A DNA stretch of 64,000 nt from Flammulina velutipes. Taxonomy: Eukaryota > Basidiomycota > Agaricomycetes > Agaricales > Physalacriaceae. Of the stretch, positions 1 through 11,157 are shown piece after piece (the stretch's first letter is position 1; every line of letters starts with the position of its first letter). Where the stretch lies: assembly GCA_011800155.1 (NCBI GenBank), contig CM022369.1, forward strand, positions 434,001-498,000, in the 5' to 3' direction. The notes beneath the pieces were generated by a model that was not told the DNA's origin, searched no databases, and was given only the letters and a program-made list of their open reading frames with translations. Made by a program: the position numbers and the translations under genes.

Positions 1-3000
1 ACTCCAGGCAATAAATCATATATCCCACCCACCGAGCAAGAAGTCCGAACCGCAATCCCCCATGCCAATGCCTACTACTGTCCAAAAGACAACGGTTGGA
101 ACATCATTAGCTGGAAACACTTTTCACACACTCCGCCTCTATCCAAGGAAGGCGCAAAACGCCACAAACTTCCAGATAGCTTTCGTCGTATGAGGGCATC
201 ATGTCTGGAGGATGCTCAACATTCGAACAAAACACATCATTTCCACAAGTACGACAAAGCCATAGACTCCTCGCGCCTAACTCCTGCCTATACACCACTC
301 GAGGACGTGCCACTGGCTAAACAAAGGAACAGGACTACGTCGATCATTGACGCAGAAATAGATGTCGCGAAGATGCTGGTGGACGAGATCGATGATATCG
401 TCGAGGAAACTGGCTTCACTTTGGATGTATATGTCTGTTGCCAGTGCTTGACATATTGTTCGGCGTCTCCTCTGATACCCGGCATTATCTCAAACGACGT
501 CTGGACCAGATATACAGAGGACAGGCGGGCTAATCCCGCACCTGGTAGGACTGGTCAAGTATCTGTGTATGCCTCTGTAGAGAAAATTCTTAGGTACGTT
601 GGTTTGTCCTTCCATTTGACATGAAGGGCTCATTTTAGAACAGTATCGTAGAGGCGTTGCTTTGGCAATCCCAGACCCGAAGCCTGAAGATCAGCAATTC
701 ATTCTTGTCTTCGATTGGCTTCAATGATGACGTGTAAGGTATCGCTACATAGCTCAAATGCCATGTTAACCTTCTTGTTCAGCCAGTCTATCTTTGAAGC
801 ACTTGGCTTCACTCTGGCTCAGGGAGCTGATTTTAAACTCTTAAATCCCCCAACAGTCGATTCGTCGCCTGCAGGAAAACTGACACGTGCGAAATTGCTA
901 CGTGCTTGGGTAGAGATAGGCGCCTGGCTCGTCGATTTCAAGCGCAAAAATGGTATTCTTTACTGCCTATCATTATGAACAGAAATCTAAAGAATTCTTG
1001 TCAGCTTCTGCATTGAAGGAACAGGCGATAGCAGTGACTCCTTCAGTCATTTTGACCAATGCTAGGGAGATGTGTCAGACCGGTATTGGCTCTCATCCAG
1101 ACCAAAGTGAGCTCAAATGATTTTTTGAGTAGTGCTCTTGTTGACGTTGATCTCCTAAAGTTCCTCGTGAGGAACACAACGAATTGGCGCGCTCGGCGCT
1201 CTCCAAAATCGACCCCACATTCTGGGAAGAAATGGGACTTACAATGACCACAGCAAGTGCTGGTACGCTCGTCCACATTTTTCCTACTTGGTGTTGACGA
1301 ACTCGGAACAGAAATGATCGAGTTTGCCTACTATGCACAATGTCGTTGTGATCCAACCAACACGCCAAAATACTTCACGCACCTCACTAACATCGTTCAA
1401 GCTCTTGCACCAGGAGGCTGTCCGCCTGCGCTAGAAGAGTTGCTCCTCACTGAACGATCCCGCGATAGGTTCACTCTTGACGACGTCAAAGCCGCAGCTA
1501 AAGTCCTTGGTTTCCCCGAAGTCATCGGCGTTGAATATAAACGTGAAGAAACAACGGACGACTTTGTGGAGAGTGCTTGGAAGCACTGCGTGAAGGAATC
1601 ATGGAAGACGTCGAATGATTCCGCGCAGAAAGCGGCGGACGATGCATTCAAAGTGCTTGCGCAGGAAAGAGGAAGCTCGTACCTCCTGGAGAAATGGCAG
1701 CATGCTAAGAACTTTGTGGTCAACCCAGAGCGGGCATATCAGCTCATGGAGGTGTCCGCAGACGTGGAAGAAGGAATGTTGGCAGTTGTCTACACTATGA
1801 GGGTAATTGTAACCCTCCTTTCATAAACCTCTCTCAACGGGTTTACAGTGTGAGGAACAACCTTCGCAAGGAGAGAAATGGAGGTCGGCCCTGTCGGCAA
1901 TCGCAGAGATTCGCAATAGCGAACGGTTGCGTCTGCTTGCGCAAAATGGATATGACCGTATGGTGTTTCGTCTTGGATGAGTCGGATGGCTGATGATATT
2001 TTAGCTGGCGAGATAACCGTTGCAACGCGAGCTGATTGGCCAAGAGGACTCAATCAGCTAGGCAACACCTGTTATCTCAATTCGCTGCTCCAAGTAAGCT
2101 GTTGGATCTAGACCTGATGCATAACACTTATCATGATTTCCAGTACTTCTACACTATCAAGGACCTTCGGGAGAGCGTTAAGCAGGGAGCCAAATCCGTC
2201 GACGATGACGAGAAACTCAGCGACGACGACCTGAAACGACACAGAGTAGGAGGACGGTTAGTCACTCGAAGGGAGATCCTAAGATCAAAGAAGTGTAAAG
2301 AGCTTTCCCACCATCTCACCACTAGTCATTGACATTCTTGTAGTTGTGAACCAACTCGGCGATCTGTTTTTCAACCTTGAACACGAAGTGCAACCTGCAG
2401 TCACCCCAACAATCGATTTAGCCAAACTCGCTTTGGTCACATCTAAAGATGAGGAAGAAGACGAAATTGAACAAGGTGGCTCCGATTCCTCCAACGATAC
2501 GGATGCCACATTGGTTGATGATGGCCCAGTCAGAATACCTGCTGTTGAGAACAGTGCCGCTTCTCCAAAATCTCCCGCTCGATCACCAGGTTCGGTGTTG
2601 GGCAAGCGGCCGCGGGATGTCGTACGACAATCCAGCGCTATGGACGTTGATACACCGTCATATTCACCGCCTTCGCCAACGCCATCCGACGACAGTCCAC
2701 CGCCGTTGGTTCCTGTAGATTATAACGAACCATCTGGCTCTGGCTTGAGGCAGGACGCGGATGTTGAGATGAACACAACATCCCTGGCGCAGTCGAAGAA
2801 CCCTCCTCCACTGCCTGCTCGCAAGAAGTCCCAGCTTATTTCAGACTCGGGGATGATGTTCGGTGAGCCTTCCAACGTATTTTTGAGGGCAGTCCCTGAC
2901 ATGGGATTGAAGGCAGGCAGCACGACGTTGCAGAATGCATGGATAATTGCATGTTCCAAATCGAGACAGCCTTACTCAAGTTTGACGGGGTCAGCGATTC

Positions 3001-4120
3001 TCAGAGCGAAAATGACAAAACTAGTGTGGTCAAACGGTGGGTAACATACCTTCCATGTTTACATGATTGTTTATGCCCTCCCAGGCTATTTTATGGGAAG
3101 ATACGACAGAATGTCCTTGCCAAAGATGAGAACCTCGAAAAAGAAGACCTTTTCTCGCATCTTCCTGTCAACGTTGCTGAAGAAGGATTCGACATTTACG
3201 ATGGCCTAAGCCAGTACTTCTTTGACGTCGTCGAATACAAGAACCAGAAGGTTCCTATGCAGCTATCAATCGTTTCGTTGCCTCCTCTGCTACATATTCA
3301 ACTGCAGGTAATGTCTAGTACGACAGTTCCCTCCGTCGACTTACTGACGTTCATTGCAGCGCGTCCAGTTCGATCGAGAGCTCCTTCAGTCTTGGAAGTC
3401 ACAAGCATATGTCAAGTTTGGAGAGACCATCTACATGGATCGATTCATGGACGATGCGGACCCGGAAAAGAAAGCCCAATCGCGAGTTATTGAGGATCAA
3501 CTTGGTAGTTGTCGGGAGAGATTAAGCACCCTCATGAGGGGAAAGGTAACGATTTGTCTTATCTTGAGTTAGTTCATGGCTGATTTGCAATCGTAGGACG
3601 GCTTCGTGACATCCATGACCAACACGCGAGAGTTCTTGTCAAAGTACAGTGAGACCTTTCCGGATGTGGACGATGAGGTGGTTGCCTTGATGAACGAGGA
3701 AGAAGCCTTCCTCAAAACAGAGACGGACGAGTTACACCAACGAGTCACATCTTTGAAAGATGAATTGGAAAAGATATGGGCGGACGAGAAGAAGGTGGCA
3801 TATGAACTGACATCCGTGTTCATCCACCGCGGTGCAACGCCGACTTTTGGCCACTACTTTTTCTATTCTCGACATCTTCCCGACCATCCTGATGATTGGT
3901 TCAAATATAACGACTCGGAGGTGACTCCGATACCAAAGATTGAGATCTTCGCGGATACGACTGGTTCGACTGCGAACCCATACCTGGTAGGTGTTGAGCC
4001 TAACATTGACCTTGGTTCTATCTAATGTTTCGACAGCTCGTCTTTGCAAGGAAGGATAGCCAGGTGGTCGATACTGTAAAACGATTTAACCCGGATTCAT
4101 TGGTTGAATCACTGGTATGA
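1..4120 (+). CDS. UBP2-like ubiquitin carboxyl-terminal hydrolase, 5' end outside window
   Basis: Cysteine protease of the USP family that removes ubiquitin from proteins. The reading frame is open at base 1, so the N-terminus lies upstream. The early part (about 1-620) encodes a region with CPKDNGW and spaced Cys residues resembling the N-terminal part of yeast Ubp2. The catalytic Cys box (QLGNTCYLNSLLQ) is near 2050-2092 and is followed across a short intron by YFYTIKDLRE. A long acidic, Ser/Pro-rich insert (about 2400-2860) splits the catalytic domain, as is common in Ubp2 and USP25/28 relatives. The His box (FGHYFFYSRHL) is near 3843-3880 and is followed by WFKYND. The last exon ends with TGA at 4118-4120. 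At least eight short introns are present; not all boundaries were fixed. The family call is firm, the Ubp2 subtype probable. Confidence 0.88.
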
Positions 4121-4134
4121 ATTGCATTATTTCT

Positions 4135-6280
4135 GTAGACACATCTGTATTTTATGCACCATTTACGATTGTAACCAAAAAGTCCAGCCCATTCAAGAGT
4201 GATGGTCGCCCGCAAAATCGGGGCGAATAGGCAAAAGAGGATTGAATCAACCCTTCGCGTGCAACTCTTACTGGTGTATAGGTCTCCTCTCTTCGCCTAT
4301 TACTCAAGCATTTGTCGCTCAGTCTCTCGTGTCGTGGTATGTGATTAGCTGTATTGAACACCAGATGGGACAGGATCCTGCTTGGCGAGTATAGTTTTAG
4401 GATTCCTAAAACCGATAGTCTGACGCCGTCTATCTCAGCTGCGCCACCACAACGCAGGAGAAGTGACCCGTGGTGTTAACGATAAGCTGGTGGGGTTGGG
4501 GGTGACACCACAGTTTGACTAGACGGATAGACGCCTCGGTTTTTCCGAGTTTCCGGAGGTGTCAAAGGAGGTAAGACTTCATGGAAAGTGAGATGATGGA
4601 AGTATTGATAACTCAAGTGTACGCACAGTAGGGCTCACATGCAGTGAGGGCGCTGTGTTTCGGAGAGGTCAACTGTCCTTCCTTATTGAAAGGTTCTCTC
4701 GTCCGCCGTCGATAGCACCAGACGCCGATGATGCCACCTATTAGAAGCATTGCCAGAGAACCGGCGATAGCGCTTCCGACGATGGTTGGGATAGGCAGTG
4801 GTTGTGCTGTGGGTGTGGTCGACGATATTGCCGAGCTAGATAACCCAGGTAGTGTTGTTGATATACTCGAGGACGAGGACCGGGATGAGGAGGAAGATGA
4901 TGTTGATGATGGGATCGACTCGGACGAAGGCACCGACGTTGGAACGGAATCGTAGATGAAAAAGTCCAACCACACCCAACTGTTATCCACTGTCGAGTTT
5001 ATGACAATGCGATGTTCCTTGGGCTCCAGCTGAGGCGAGCTATACATGAGCTGTTGGTATCTAGTATATTCGTCGAGGTCCGGCGCATAGGTCTGTACAG
5101 TGTCCTCCTCGTCCAGTCTGAGCTGTACGATGGGATCGGCACCATACTCGGAACTTTGCGTTCCGTATACCTCGACGTAGGTGCCTTTAGGACAATTAGT
5201 ACTGCTACTGCACGACCATTTGCCCAAGTACCTACCATGGAACGTAAATATGGCAATAGAGCCTGCTGTGCGTGTGCCATGGGTCGTACCACGATATTCG
5301 CTGGAACCGCCAGCTTGGAACCAGCCGCTTGAATATTGCACCGCGTCGGGATCGTTATCGTCGACGCGTTTGAAGGAGGACATGGGGAACTATGAGAGTA
5401 TAAATCGACAGTCCAAGTGGCATAAGTAGACGTATCATGATCCTGGAAACACTTGCAAAATGTGAATCACCGAAAGGTGATGAATTCGATATCCGTGAGA
5501 ACGCTGTGGTTACAGATAGTTGCCACTCGAAGGAGACACCGATGCTCAGGAAGTGTCCCAAACGTCCGAGTTGGTATCACGAAGTCAGGCAGTATGCCTT
5601 GTAGAGTTGAATTAAGTCCCAGGCCGGGCGAGAATGAATCACATATATCTGTTGATTCCCCAAGTACTTTTGCCATCTATCGCGGAGGTCATGGAAAAGG
5701 TAGAAGAGCGGATTTATTCTGTAGACTACCTTGAGATGCTCACGGAGATAATTGCAAGGCTGTCCTTGCATGTCGGTCGTGGTAAGGTCCAAGCAGATGG
5801 TTCATCGCTGAACATTGATGAACAACGTTCCTATGCCCGCCCGCAATTTCATCTGAAGCCTCTGATGTTCGGTAGCATATCCGTGTCTGGTACGAGTGAG
5901 AAAGCGGATTTGATTGGCAGAAAGAGGAAAAAAGAAATTGCGATGAAGAGATAATAGACATCCTCATGAACGCCAGCTGGCCAATAAGAGGCTTAATGCC
6001 CTGGCGTCTCTGCAGCTTCAGTGTATAGTAATACTTCAGGACAACAAAGTTAGCGGTGTCTTCGAAAGATATTCCTTAGCAGTGTAAGGAAGATGGAGAT
6101 AGGACAATACGCACCATAATTAATTAAACCGACTCCATGAGTTGCCGTGTAGCTCGAATCCTTGGTATAACCAGTTTGTAGAACATCTGCATGGAGTGGT
6201 TCATGGACGCGGAAAAGAGGGGTTACAGTTCCCAAAAGGGATGTCCGATCAACAAAACTAGTCAAATCGTGGCGCACTCA
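4135..6280. repeat. Tandem segmental duplication, copy A
   Basis: Diverged direct repeat of the unit at 6350-9290. Matching blocks occur in the same order: a block near 4140-4175 versus 6352-6395, the region before the first gene's stop, the whole first gene, about 250 bp upstream of it (5700-5890 versus 7880-8075), and the 5' part of the second gene (5966-6170 versus 9085-9280). Copy A is shorter because about 0.92 kb of the second gene is missing. Divergence is substantial, so the duplication is not recent. The limits are approximate and judged by eye. Confidence 0.85.
4613..5383 (-). CDS. Single-pass membrane protein with Ser-rich stalk, copy A
   Basis: Predicted cell-surface or endomembrane protein of a family common in Agaricomycetes; function unknown. 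ATG is at 5381-5383. A 51-nt intron lies at 5185-5235 (donor GTAGGT, branch ACTAA, acceptor AAAG). It has no in-frame stop, so the ORF reads through it; removing it joins FTFHG to TYVEVYG, the usual motif of this family, and leaves about 239 residues. Order: N-terminal beta-rich extracellular-type domain (about 1-125, with GTTHGT, FTFHGTYVEVYGTQ and VWLDFFIYD), a Ser/Thr-rich stretch that is probably O-glycosylated, one transmembrane helix (IVGSAIAGSLAMLLIGGIIG), and a short basic cytoplasmic tail starting CYRRR. No signal peptide is visible at the N-terminus. Paralogue of the gene at 6850-7584; its tail is longer owing to a shifted stop. Confidence 0.82.
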   Translation of the reverse strand: MSSFKRVDDNDPDAVQYSSGWFQAGGSSEYRGTTHGTRTAGSIAIFTFHGRYLGKWSCSSSTNCPKGTYVEVYGTQSSEYGADPIVQLRLDEEDTVQTYAPDLDEYTRYQQLMYSSPQLEPKEHRIVINSTVDNSWVWLDFFIYDSVPTSVPSSESIPSSTSSSSSSRSSSSSISTTLPGLSSSAISSTTPTAQPLPIPTIVGSAIAGSLAMLLIGGIIGVWCYRRRTREPFNKEGQLTSPKHSALTACEPYCAYT

Positions 6281-6290
6281 CTATTACTTA
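5954..6290 (-). pseudogene. 5' fragment of the multi-pass membrane protein gene (copy A)
   Basis: This stretch matches the 5' end of the gene at 8147-9323. The minus strand encodes SSYTATHGVGLINYGA, matching SSYAATHIASIGYG in the intact copy, followed by an intron-like stretch and then sequence matching the start of its exon 2 (YYTLKLRRRQ and the LAFNA region). At about 5964-5970 the similarity jumps from the intact gene's start region (near 9085) straight to its stop-codon region (near 8147-8158). All exons in between, about 0.92 kb, are absent. Most transmembrane helices and the conserved PELIMLRV tail are therefore missing. Whether the fragment is still transcribed cannot be seen. Confidence 0.8.
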
Positions 6291-6349
6291 CGAGCCACGA
6301 CTGTGTGAGTCGCTGGATACTTTTTGAAAGTTGTATTGATCGTCGGACA

Positions 6350-9290
6350 TGCATCTTCATTTTATGCAACATTTACGACTACGTGTACCACTGGTAGGTC
6401 CAAACCACCAGGCTATCGTGAGATCAAGAGTCAACTGGGAAAAAATGTGTCAAGCATTCGCATGCACTGGTAAATAATAAATAGTCGCTCAAGTGCTCTG
6501 CCCTTTGTGTCGTGGTATATAAATATAGCTGTATCTGGCCATATTGCACTTTATGGGTGAAACAGTATGGTACAAGACGCTTAGAGGGTATAGTTTTTGG
6601 ATTACGACAACCGACGGCCTGAAGGCAGGACAACGTGAGCGTCAGCTGGGCCGCCGCGACGTCTGAGTAGCAGCCCATGTCGAAATCGATAAGGTTGGTG
6701 GTGTGTGAGATGATACCATGATCTGAAATGGATCTACGTCTCGCTAATTCCAAATTTCTGTAGGTTCCAAAGGTAGGAAGTAAGACTACAAGATAAGTGA
6801 GATGTTGGTAATGATGATAACTCAAGTTTACGCACAGTAGCATTCACACTCAGTACTCGCTGTATTTCGAAGAGGTGGCTTGTCCTTCCTCGTTCGGATT
6901 TGCTCTCCTCCGCCGACGATAGCACCAGATGCCGATGATAACACCTATTAGAAGTATTGCCAGAGAACAGGCAACAGCGCTTCCAACAATAGTTGAGATC
7001 GGCATTGGTGAGGGTGTACTCGAAGATGTTGCCGAAGCAGATGACGCAGGGTGTGTTGTTGAGGTCCTCGAGGAGGATGAAGAGGACGAGGATGAGGATG
7101 GCGGGATCGACGTAGGCACCCATGCTGGAGAGGGATCGTAGACGAAAAAGTCCAACCAGACCCAACTGTTTTCCACAGTCGAGTTCATGACGATACGGTG
7201 TTCCTTCGGTTCCAGCAGGCCCGAGCTGTACATGAGATATTGATATCTAACAACTTGGTCGAGAGCCGGCGCAAAGTCCTGTAGAGTGTCCTCATCGTCC
7301 AGTATAAACTGTACGATTGGATCCAGTGCACCGTCATTCCGAAAATTTTTGATGACCTGCGTTCCGTATACCTCGACGTAGGTACCTTCGGGGAAGTTAG
7401 TACTGGTACTGCACGGGATTTTGTCCAGGTACTTACCGTTGAACGTAAATGTAGCAGTAGCACCTGCTGTTCGTGTGCCATGGGTCGTACCACTGTATTC
7501 GTTGCTATCGCCACCTCGGAACCAGTCAGTGGAATATTGTACCGCGTCGAGATCGTTGTCATCGATGCGTTTGAAGGAAGACATGGGGAACTATGAGTGC
7601 ACATAGAAATCGACAGTCCAAGGCCGCATAAGTAGAGGTATCATGATCCTGGAAACACTTATCCAATGTTAATCACTGGAAGATGATGAATATCGCTGTC
7701 CGTGAGAATGCTGTGTGTGGTTCAAGCAACAGATAGTTGCCACTCGGAGACGCCGATGCTCAGTGGTGTCCCAAAACATCCGAGTCGGGGGCATCCAGAA
7801 GTCAGGCTGAGCATGCACCTCGGAGAGTTGTTGTCCAATGTCAAGTCCCACATCATCCAATCCCCAAGTAGTGACTGCGGTGAAGAGCGAATTCATTCTG
7901 TATACTACATTGAGTTGTTCGCGGAGATGATTGCAAGGCTGTACTTGCATGTCGGTCGTGGTAAGGTTCGAGCAGGTGATTCATCGCTGAACCTTGATGA
8001 GCAGCGTTCCTATGTACGCTCGCCATATCATCTGAGGTCTCTGATGTTCGGTAGCCTATCCGTATCTGGCATGGGCCGGGGTAAGAAAGGTAATTCAATT
8101 GGCAGAAAGAGAAACAGAAAATTGCCCGGAAAAGGCCAACTTGACACTAGACATCCTCGTGCCGACTGGTGCTGCTAGCAGTGATGCTAGTCTTCCTCCT
8201 AACCTCGTCATTTGTAGCCAATGGATTGCCGAATTGCATCGTCTCCAATTGGCCTTCACCAGGAGTCCCGTCCCCGCGCAGTGTATCCGACTGCCACGCC
8301 CTCCCCAGTACAACTCGGAGCATGATCAATTCCGGGCCAATGCACTGTTCGACATCAACATTGACCGTACAACAGGGGCTCAATAACGTGCTCACCTCCA
8401 GCTGCACAAGAAGTGCGACGAACAGATTCTGTGCTACGTTGTTACTCCCAAAGAGTCCTAGAAGCACCACAGACAATATTGTGAAAGGCAAGGCGCTCTC
8501 GACGACAATCGCGCTGACACCGGTATAGACGCGGGCCCCTTCTTCACCGAGCGCCTTTTTAGCCTGTGATCGGTGGTAGAGAATGCGGGAGGCGATTAGG
8601 CCGGTGAATACGATGTTGATGATCATGAGGATGAGCCAGACAGCGAGGGAAAGAGGAGCCATGCCTGACGTGCCGGGAAGGGCGATTTGTACGACAGTAA
8701 GAATGGATAGAACTGCAACAAATTGTAAGTAATTGAACGGAAGAAATGGCAGAATTACGCACTGACTGTGGCGATATAAAAGAGAGTGCTAGGGATGGAT
8801 ATGTACCATCTGTAGTTCCAAAGAAGGATAACGCGGTACAACTGATAATGGTCAGTAAGCAAGATATTTTGCAAGGTTGCGGAGCGCTTACCAACAATCC
8901 ATCGGCCATCGTTGAAATGATGATCGTCGTAGAGTTTCCGAGCGTGAGTAGAGGCGTGCTTTGCTGTTCAAACATATACGCGATCGCCCCGCCGGGATAC
9001 TCTCTAAGGTTGATCCACGCGTTCTCGTTGAATTGGATTGAACATGCCAAATTGATGGTGCCCATCACGAAGAGAGTTGCGTTGAACGCCAGTTGGCCAA
9101 TGAAAGGTTTAGTACCCTGGCGCCTCCTCAACTTCAGGGTATAGTACATTAGGACAGCGAAGATAGCGGCGTGGATGCCTGTAAGGAATTTTTTAGTGCA
9201 AGTAAGATGAAAAATAAAATGATACGCACCGTAACCAATTGAAGCGATATGAGTTGCCGCATAACTCGACTGCTCGAACCAAAGGAGTTT
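6350..9290. repeat. Tandem segmental duplication, copy B (more complete)
   Basis: Direct repeat of 4135-6280, carrying an intact copy of both genes of the module on the minus strand. Adjacent, same-orientation copies suggest unequal crossing-over or replication slippage followed by divergence. The limits are approximate. Confidence 0.85.
6850..7584 (-). CDS. Single-pass membrane protein with Ser-rich stalk, copy B
   Basis: Paralogue of 4613-5383 with the same architecture: N-terminal extracellular-type domain, Ser/Thr-rich stalk, one transmembrane helix (IVGSAVACSLAILLIGVIIG) and a CYRRRRR stop-transfer tail. ATG is at 7582-7584. A 51-nt stop-free intron lies at 7386-7436 (donor GTAAGT, branch ACTAAC, acceptor GAAG); its removal gives FTFNGTYVEVYGTQ and about 227 residues. 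The position and length of the intron are conserved in copy A, which supports it. Compared with copy A it carries a few extra residues after YGTQ and a shorter Ser block, and stops earlier (SKYSEY). Function unknown; the domain order suggests a surface sensor or adhesion-like protein, which is inference. Confidence 0.83.
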   Translation of the reverse strand: MSSFKRIDDNDLDAVQYSTDWFRGGDSNEYSGTTHGTRTAGATATFTFNGKYLDKIPCSTSTNFPEGTYVEVYGTQVIKNFRNDGALDPIVQFILDDEDTLQDFAPALDQVVRYQYLMYSSGLLEPKEHRIVMNSTVENSWVWLDFFVYDPSPAWVPTSIPPSSSSSSSSSSRTSTTHPASSASATSSSTPSPMPISTIVGSAVACSLAILLIGVIIGIWCYRRRRRANPNEEGQATSSKYSEY

Positions 9291-9323
9291 CCCGTCTTCT
9301 TTAGTGGCCCAAGGGGAAGGCAT
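8147..9323 (-). CDS. Multi-pass integral membrane protein, PELIMLRV-tail family
   Basis: Hydrophobic protein with about six to seven predicted helices, belonging to a basidiomycete-wide family of unknown function. ATG chosen at 9321-9323 (MPSPWATKEDGK); an in-frame ATG at 9402-9404 is possible. Introns read on the minus strand fall near 9178-9229 (GTGCGT..TTACAG), 8842-8891 (GTAAGC..ATCAG), 8712-8761 (GTGCGT..TGCAG) and 8342-8392 (GTGAGC..ACAG). Spliced segments include LKLRRRQGTKPFIGQLAFNA, SIPSTLFYIATVS and the C-terminal PELIMLRVVLGRAWQ, the family hallmark, followed by a polar tail ending RHEDV. It lies upstream of, and in the same direction as, the single-pass membrane gene at 6850-7584, and this pairing was duplicated as a unit. 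A role as receptor or transporter is only a guess. Confidence 0.75.
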
Positions 9324-9404
9324 CAGTGAGAAAAGCAAACGAGTTCTTGTCGTGGGTGAGGTAGTATTTATACTGGAGCAAGGGTCGTCGATTGCCAGAA
9401 CCAT

Positions 9405-10055
9405 ATCTTACAATGGAGATATGTGTATGATGATTACATCGGAGTCCGTAGCTGGCCGTTGCAGAAATAGCGGATATTCGACAATCACGCATAGGCTCGC
9501 TGCATGGAATGAATCAGTAGAGGAGCGATATATTGATGATTGACCAACGAGGACGACGCAGAATCTCGCCAAATTTTCAGAGGTCGAATACATTCGAGCA
9601 TGTGCTGATTCTGATCTGTCTGTGCACGTTGGGTTGATTGCCAAGTTTTCGATTAGCGGCAAGTGCTACATACCTTGGCTAATAGACGACGCATCAACGC
9701 TCCGAAGGTCATAATAAGCCAATGGGATCATGTAGTTGCGCAGAATAGTTAAGATGATTGGCCAGTCCATTGATCCCGGTTCAATGAGGCCAGAGCATTT
9801 CAGTTACCATTAGTATTATTCTATAGCACCGCCAGCCATAGGGTCGAGCGTAGTTCCAATAATTTCTGAGAGAGGTGAACACAGGTGTTGGCGAAGGAGA
9901 AGGCCAGTCCCGCTTACATAATAAACCAGGCGCCGAATTTCTCCGGTCTGTTGGGTCCGTACTCTGTATTTCTGGTGCGTCCATGACAGTCATTTTGTGC
10001 TCAAAGCCGTCTCATTAACCTCTCCTACAGTCGCAGGCAGCCAGTCCACTTAATC
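9405..10055. other. Intergenic region without a recognised gene
   Basis: About 650 bp between the membrane-protein gene (minus) and ATP synthase subunit e (plus), which are transcribed away from each other. Open frames here are short and resemble nothing I recognise. It presumably holds both promoters; no specific element could be named. Confidence 0.5.
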
Positions 10056-10434
10056 ATGGTTTCGGCACCAACAATTAATGTGAGCCACACCATTTGCTCC
10101 CAGGCAAAATCCCTTCATCTCCAATAGGTCGTCCGATACACGGCTCTCTTCTCTGGTGTCCTCTATGGCTGGTACCACCGTCGCTCCCTACAATCCGCCT
10201 ACACAGCGCACAAAATAGAGCATGCCGAGCACGAACGTGACCGGTTAATTGCAGAGGCAAAGGAGGCATGGAAGAAGAAGCAAGAGGCCTCAAAGGCGAC
10301 AGATTCCAGTGAGTCCCTATTGCCCATTTATTCAATATCTCCATTCTGAATATATCGTCCTAGTCGTCACAGACCCGGAAGACCCCCGCTTCGACCTAGA
10401 GAAGCTCATTGCAAAGTGGGAAAAGGCAGCATAA
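10056..10434 (+). CDS. ATP21: Mitochondrial F1Fo ATP synthase subunit e
   Basis: Small inner-membrane subunit of ATP synthase needed for dimer formation and cristae shape. Three exons: 10056-10079, 10128-10308 and 10364-10434, giving 91 residues, the usual size. Visible features are an N-terminal membrane segment (RYTALFSGVLYGWYHRRSLQ) containing a GxxxG-like pattern, then a charged coiled-coil stretch (KIEHAEHERDRLIAEAKEAWKKK), and a C-terminal DPEDPRFDLEKLIAKWEKAA block typical of fungal subunit e. The first exon encodes only MVSAPTIN. It stands alone, with about 0.7 kb free downstream. Housekeeping gene; confidence is high because the spliced protein matches the family end to end. Confidence 0.92.
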
Positions 10435-11157
10435 CCGAATATCATGTTATTCTCGCTACAGACCGTGACCGATTCGTCCGCGCCCTGGCCGATATTTATC
10501 AACGTTGCTATCATACGGACAAGCGCGCAGTGCAGAAAACAATTCACAAGCTTTCCATCCCAAAATTTATGCTTCCGTGTTCCTTTCGGTTGGCTAGCGT
10601 TCAAGCTCAAATCAATATCTCGGCTGGATAGGCATGGTACACCTTCACGGAATTGCAGACTTCCAACTGCGATAGACGATTCAACGGTTTTGCTGAATAT
10701 CCACCACGTTCGCCTCCTACAATAATCATGCAACCACGAGATGTGAAAGCGCATACGATTATCGATACCACAAGCTGAAGGCGAACCTTGGCCTAAAAAC
10801 AGTTGGCTAGTATCCTTCGCAGCAGGGCTGGATGAGTTGTTTGTTTACAATTTGGAGAACGTGTTGTACTTCAAGCTCCATGACTAGCACTTTTTATTCT
10901 CATTCCAGCATCCAAGCATCTAAATTCCGGCGTCCACTGAACAGGAGCGGGTCACGTGTTTAATTATGTGGCGTACATTTAACAACAGGACACCGTACAC
11001 GAAGAGCAGAAACTGATGGCGGGATAAAAATGCAGTATTCAAAGGGAAACAAAATACGAATGTACATAATATACGATAGATAATCATGGCAACAGCAAAT
11101 AAGAAGACTAATCCAAGATGTACACTAGAAATAGAATAAAAAGAAGGGAATTTCGAA
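10435..11157. other. Intergenic region, convergent 3' ends
   Basis: About 720 bp between the stop of ATP synthase subunit e and the stop of the minus-strand gene at 11158-12458. One longer minus-strand frame (10332-10754) overlaps the ATP21 3' end and shows no recognisable protein features; I regard it as non-coding. Confidence 0.5.

Noticed and set aside
5640..5900. Plus-strand frame conserved in both duplication copies (5634-5954 and 7702-8178)
   Set aside because: The translations look alike, but substitutions between the copies are spread evenly over the three codon positions (about 8, 8 and 7), so there is no selection for protein. It is conserved non-coding sequence of the duplicated unit.
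10332..10754. 140-codon minus-strand frame over the ATP synthase subunit e 3' end
   Set aside because: It overlaps the ATP21 coding exon antisense and has no recognisable protein features.
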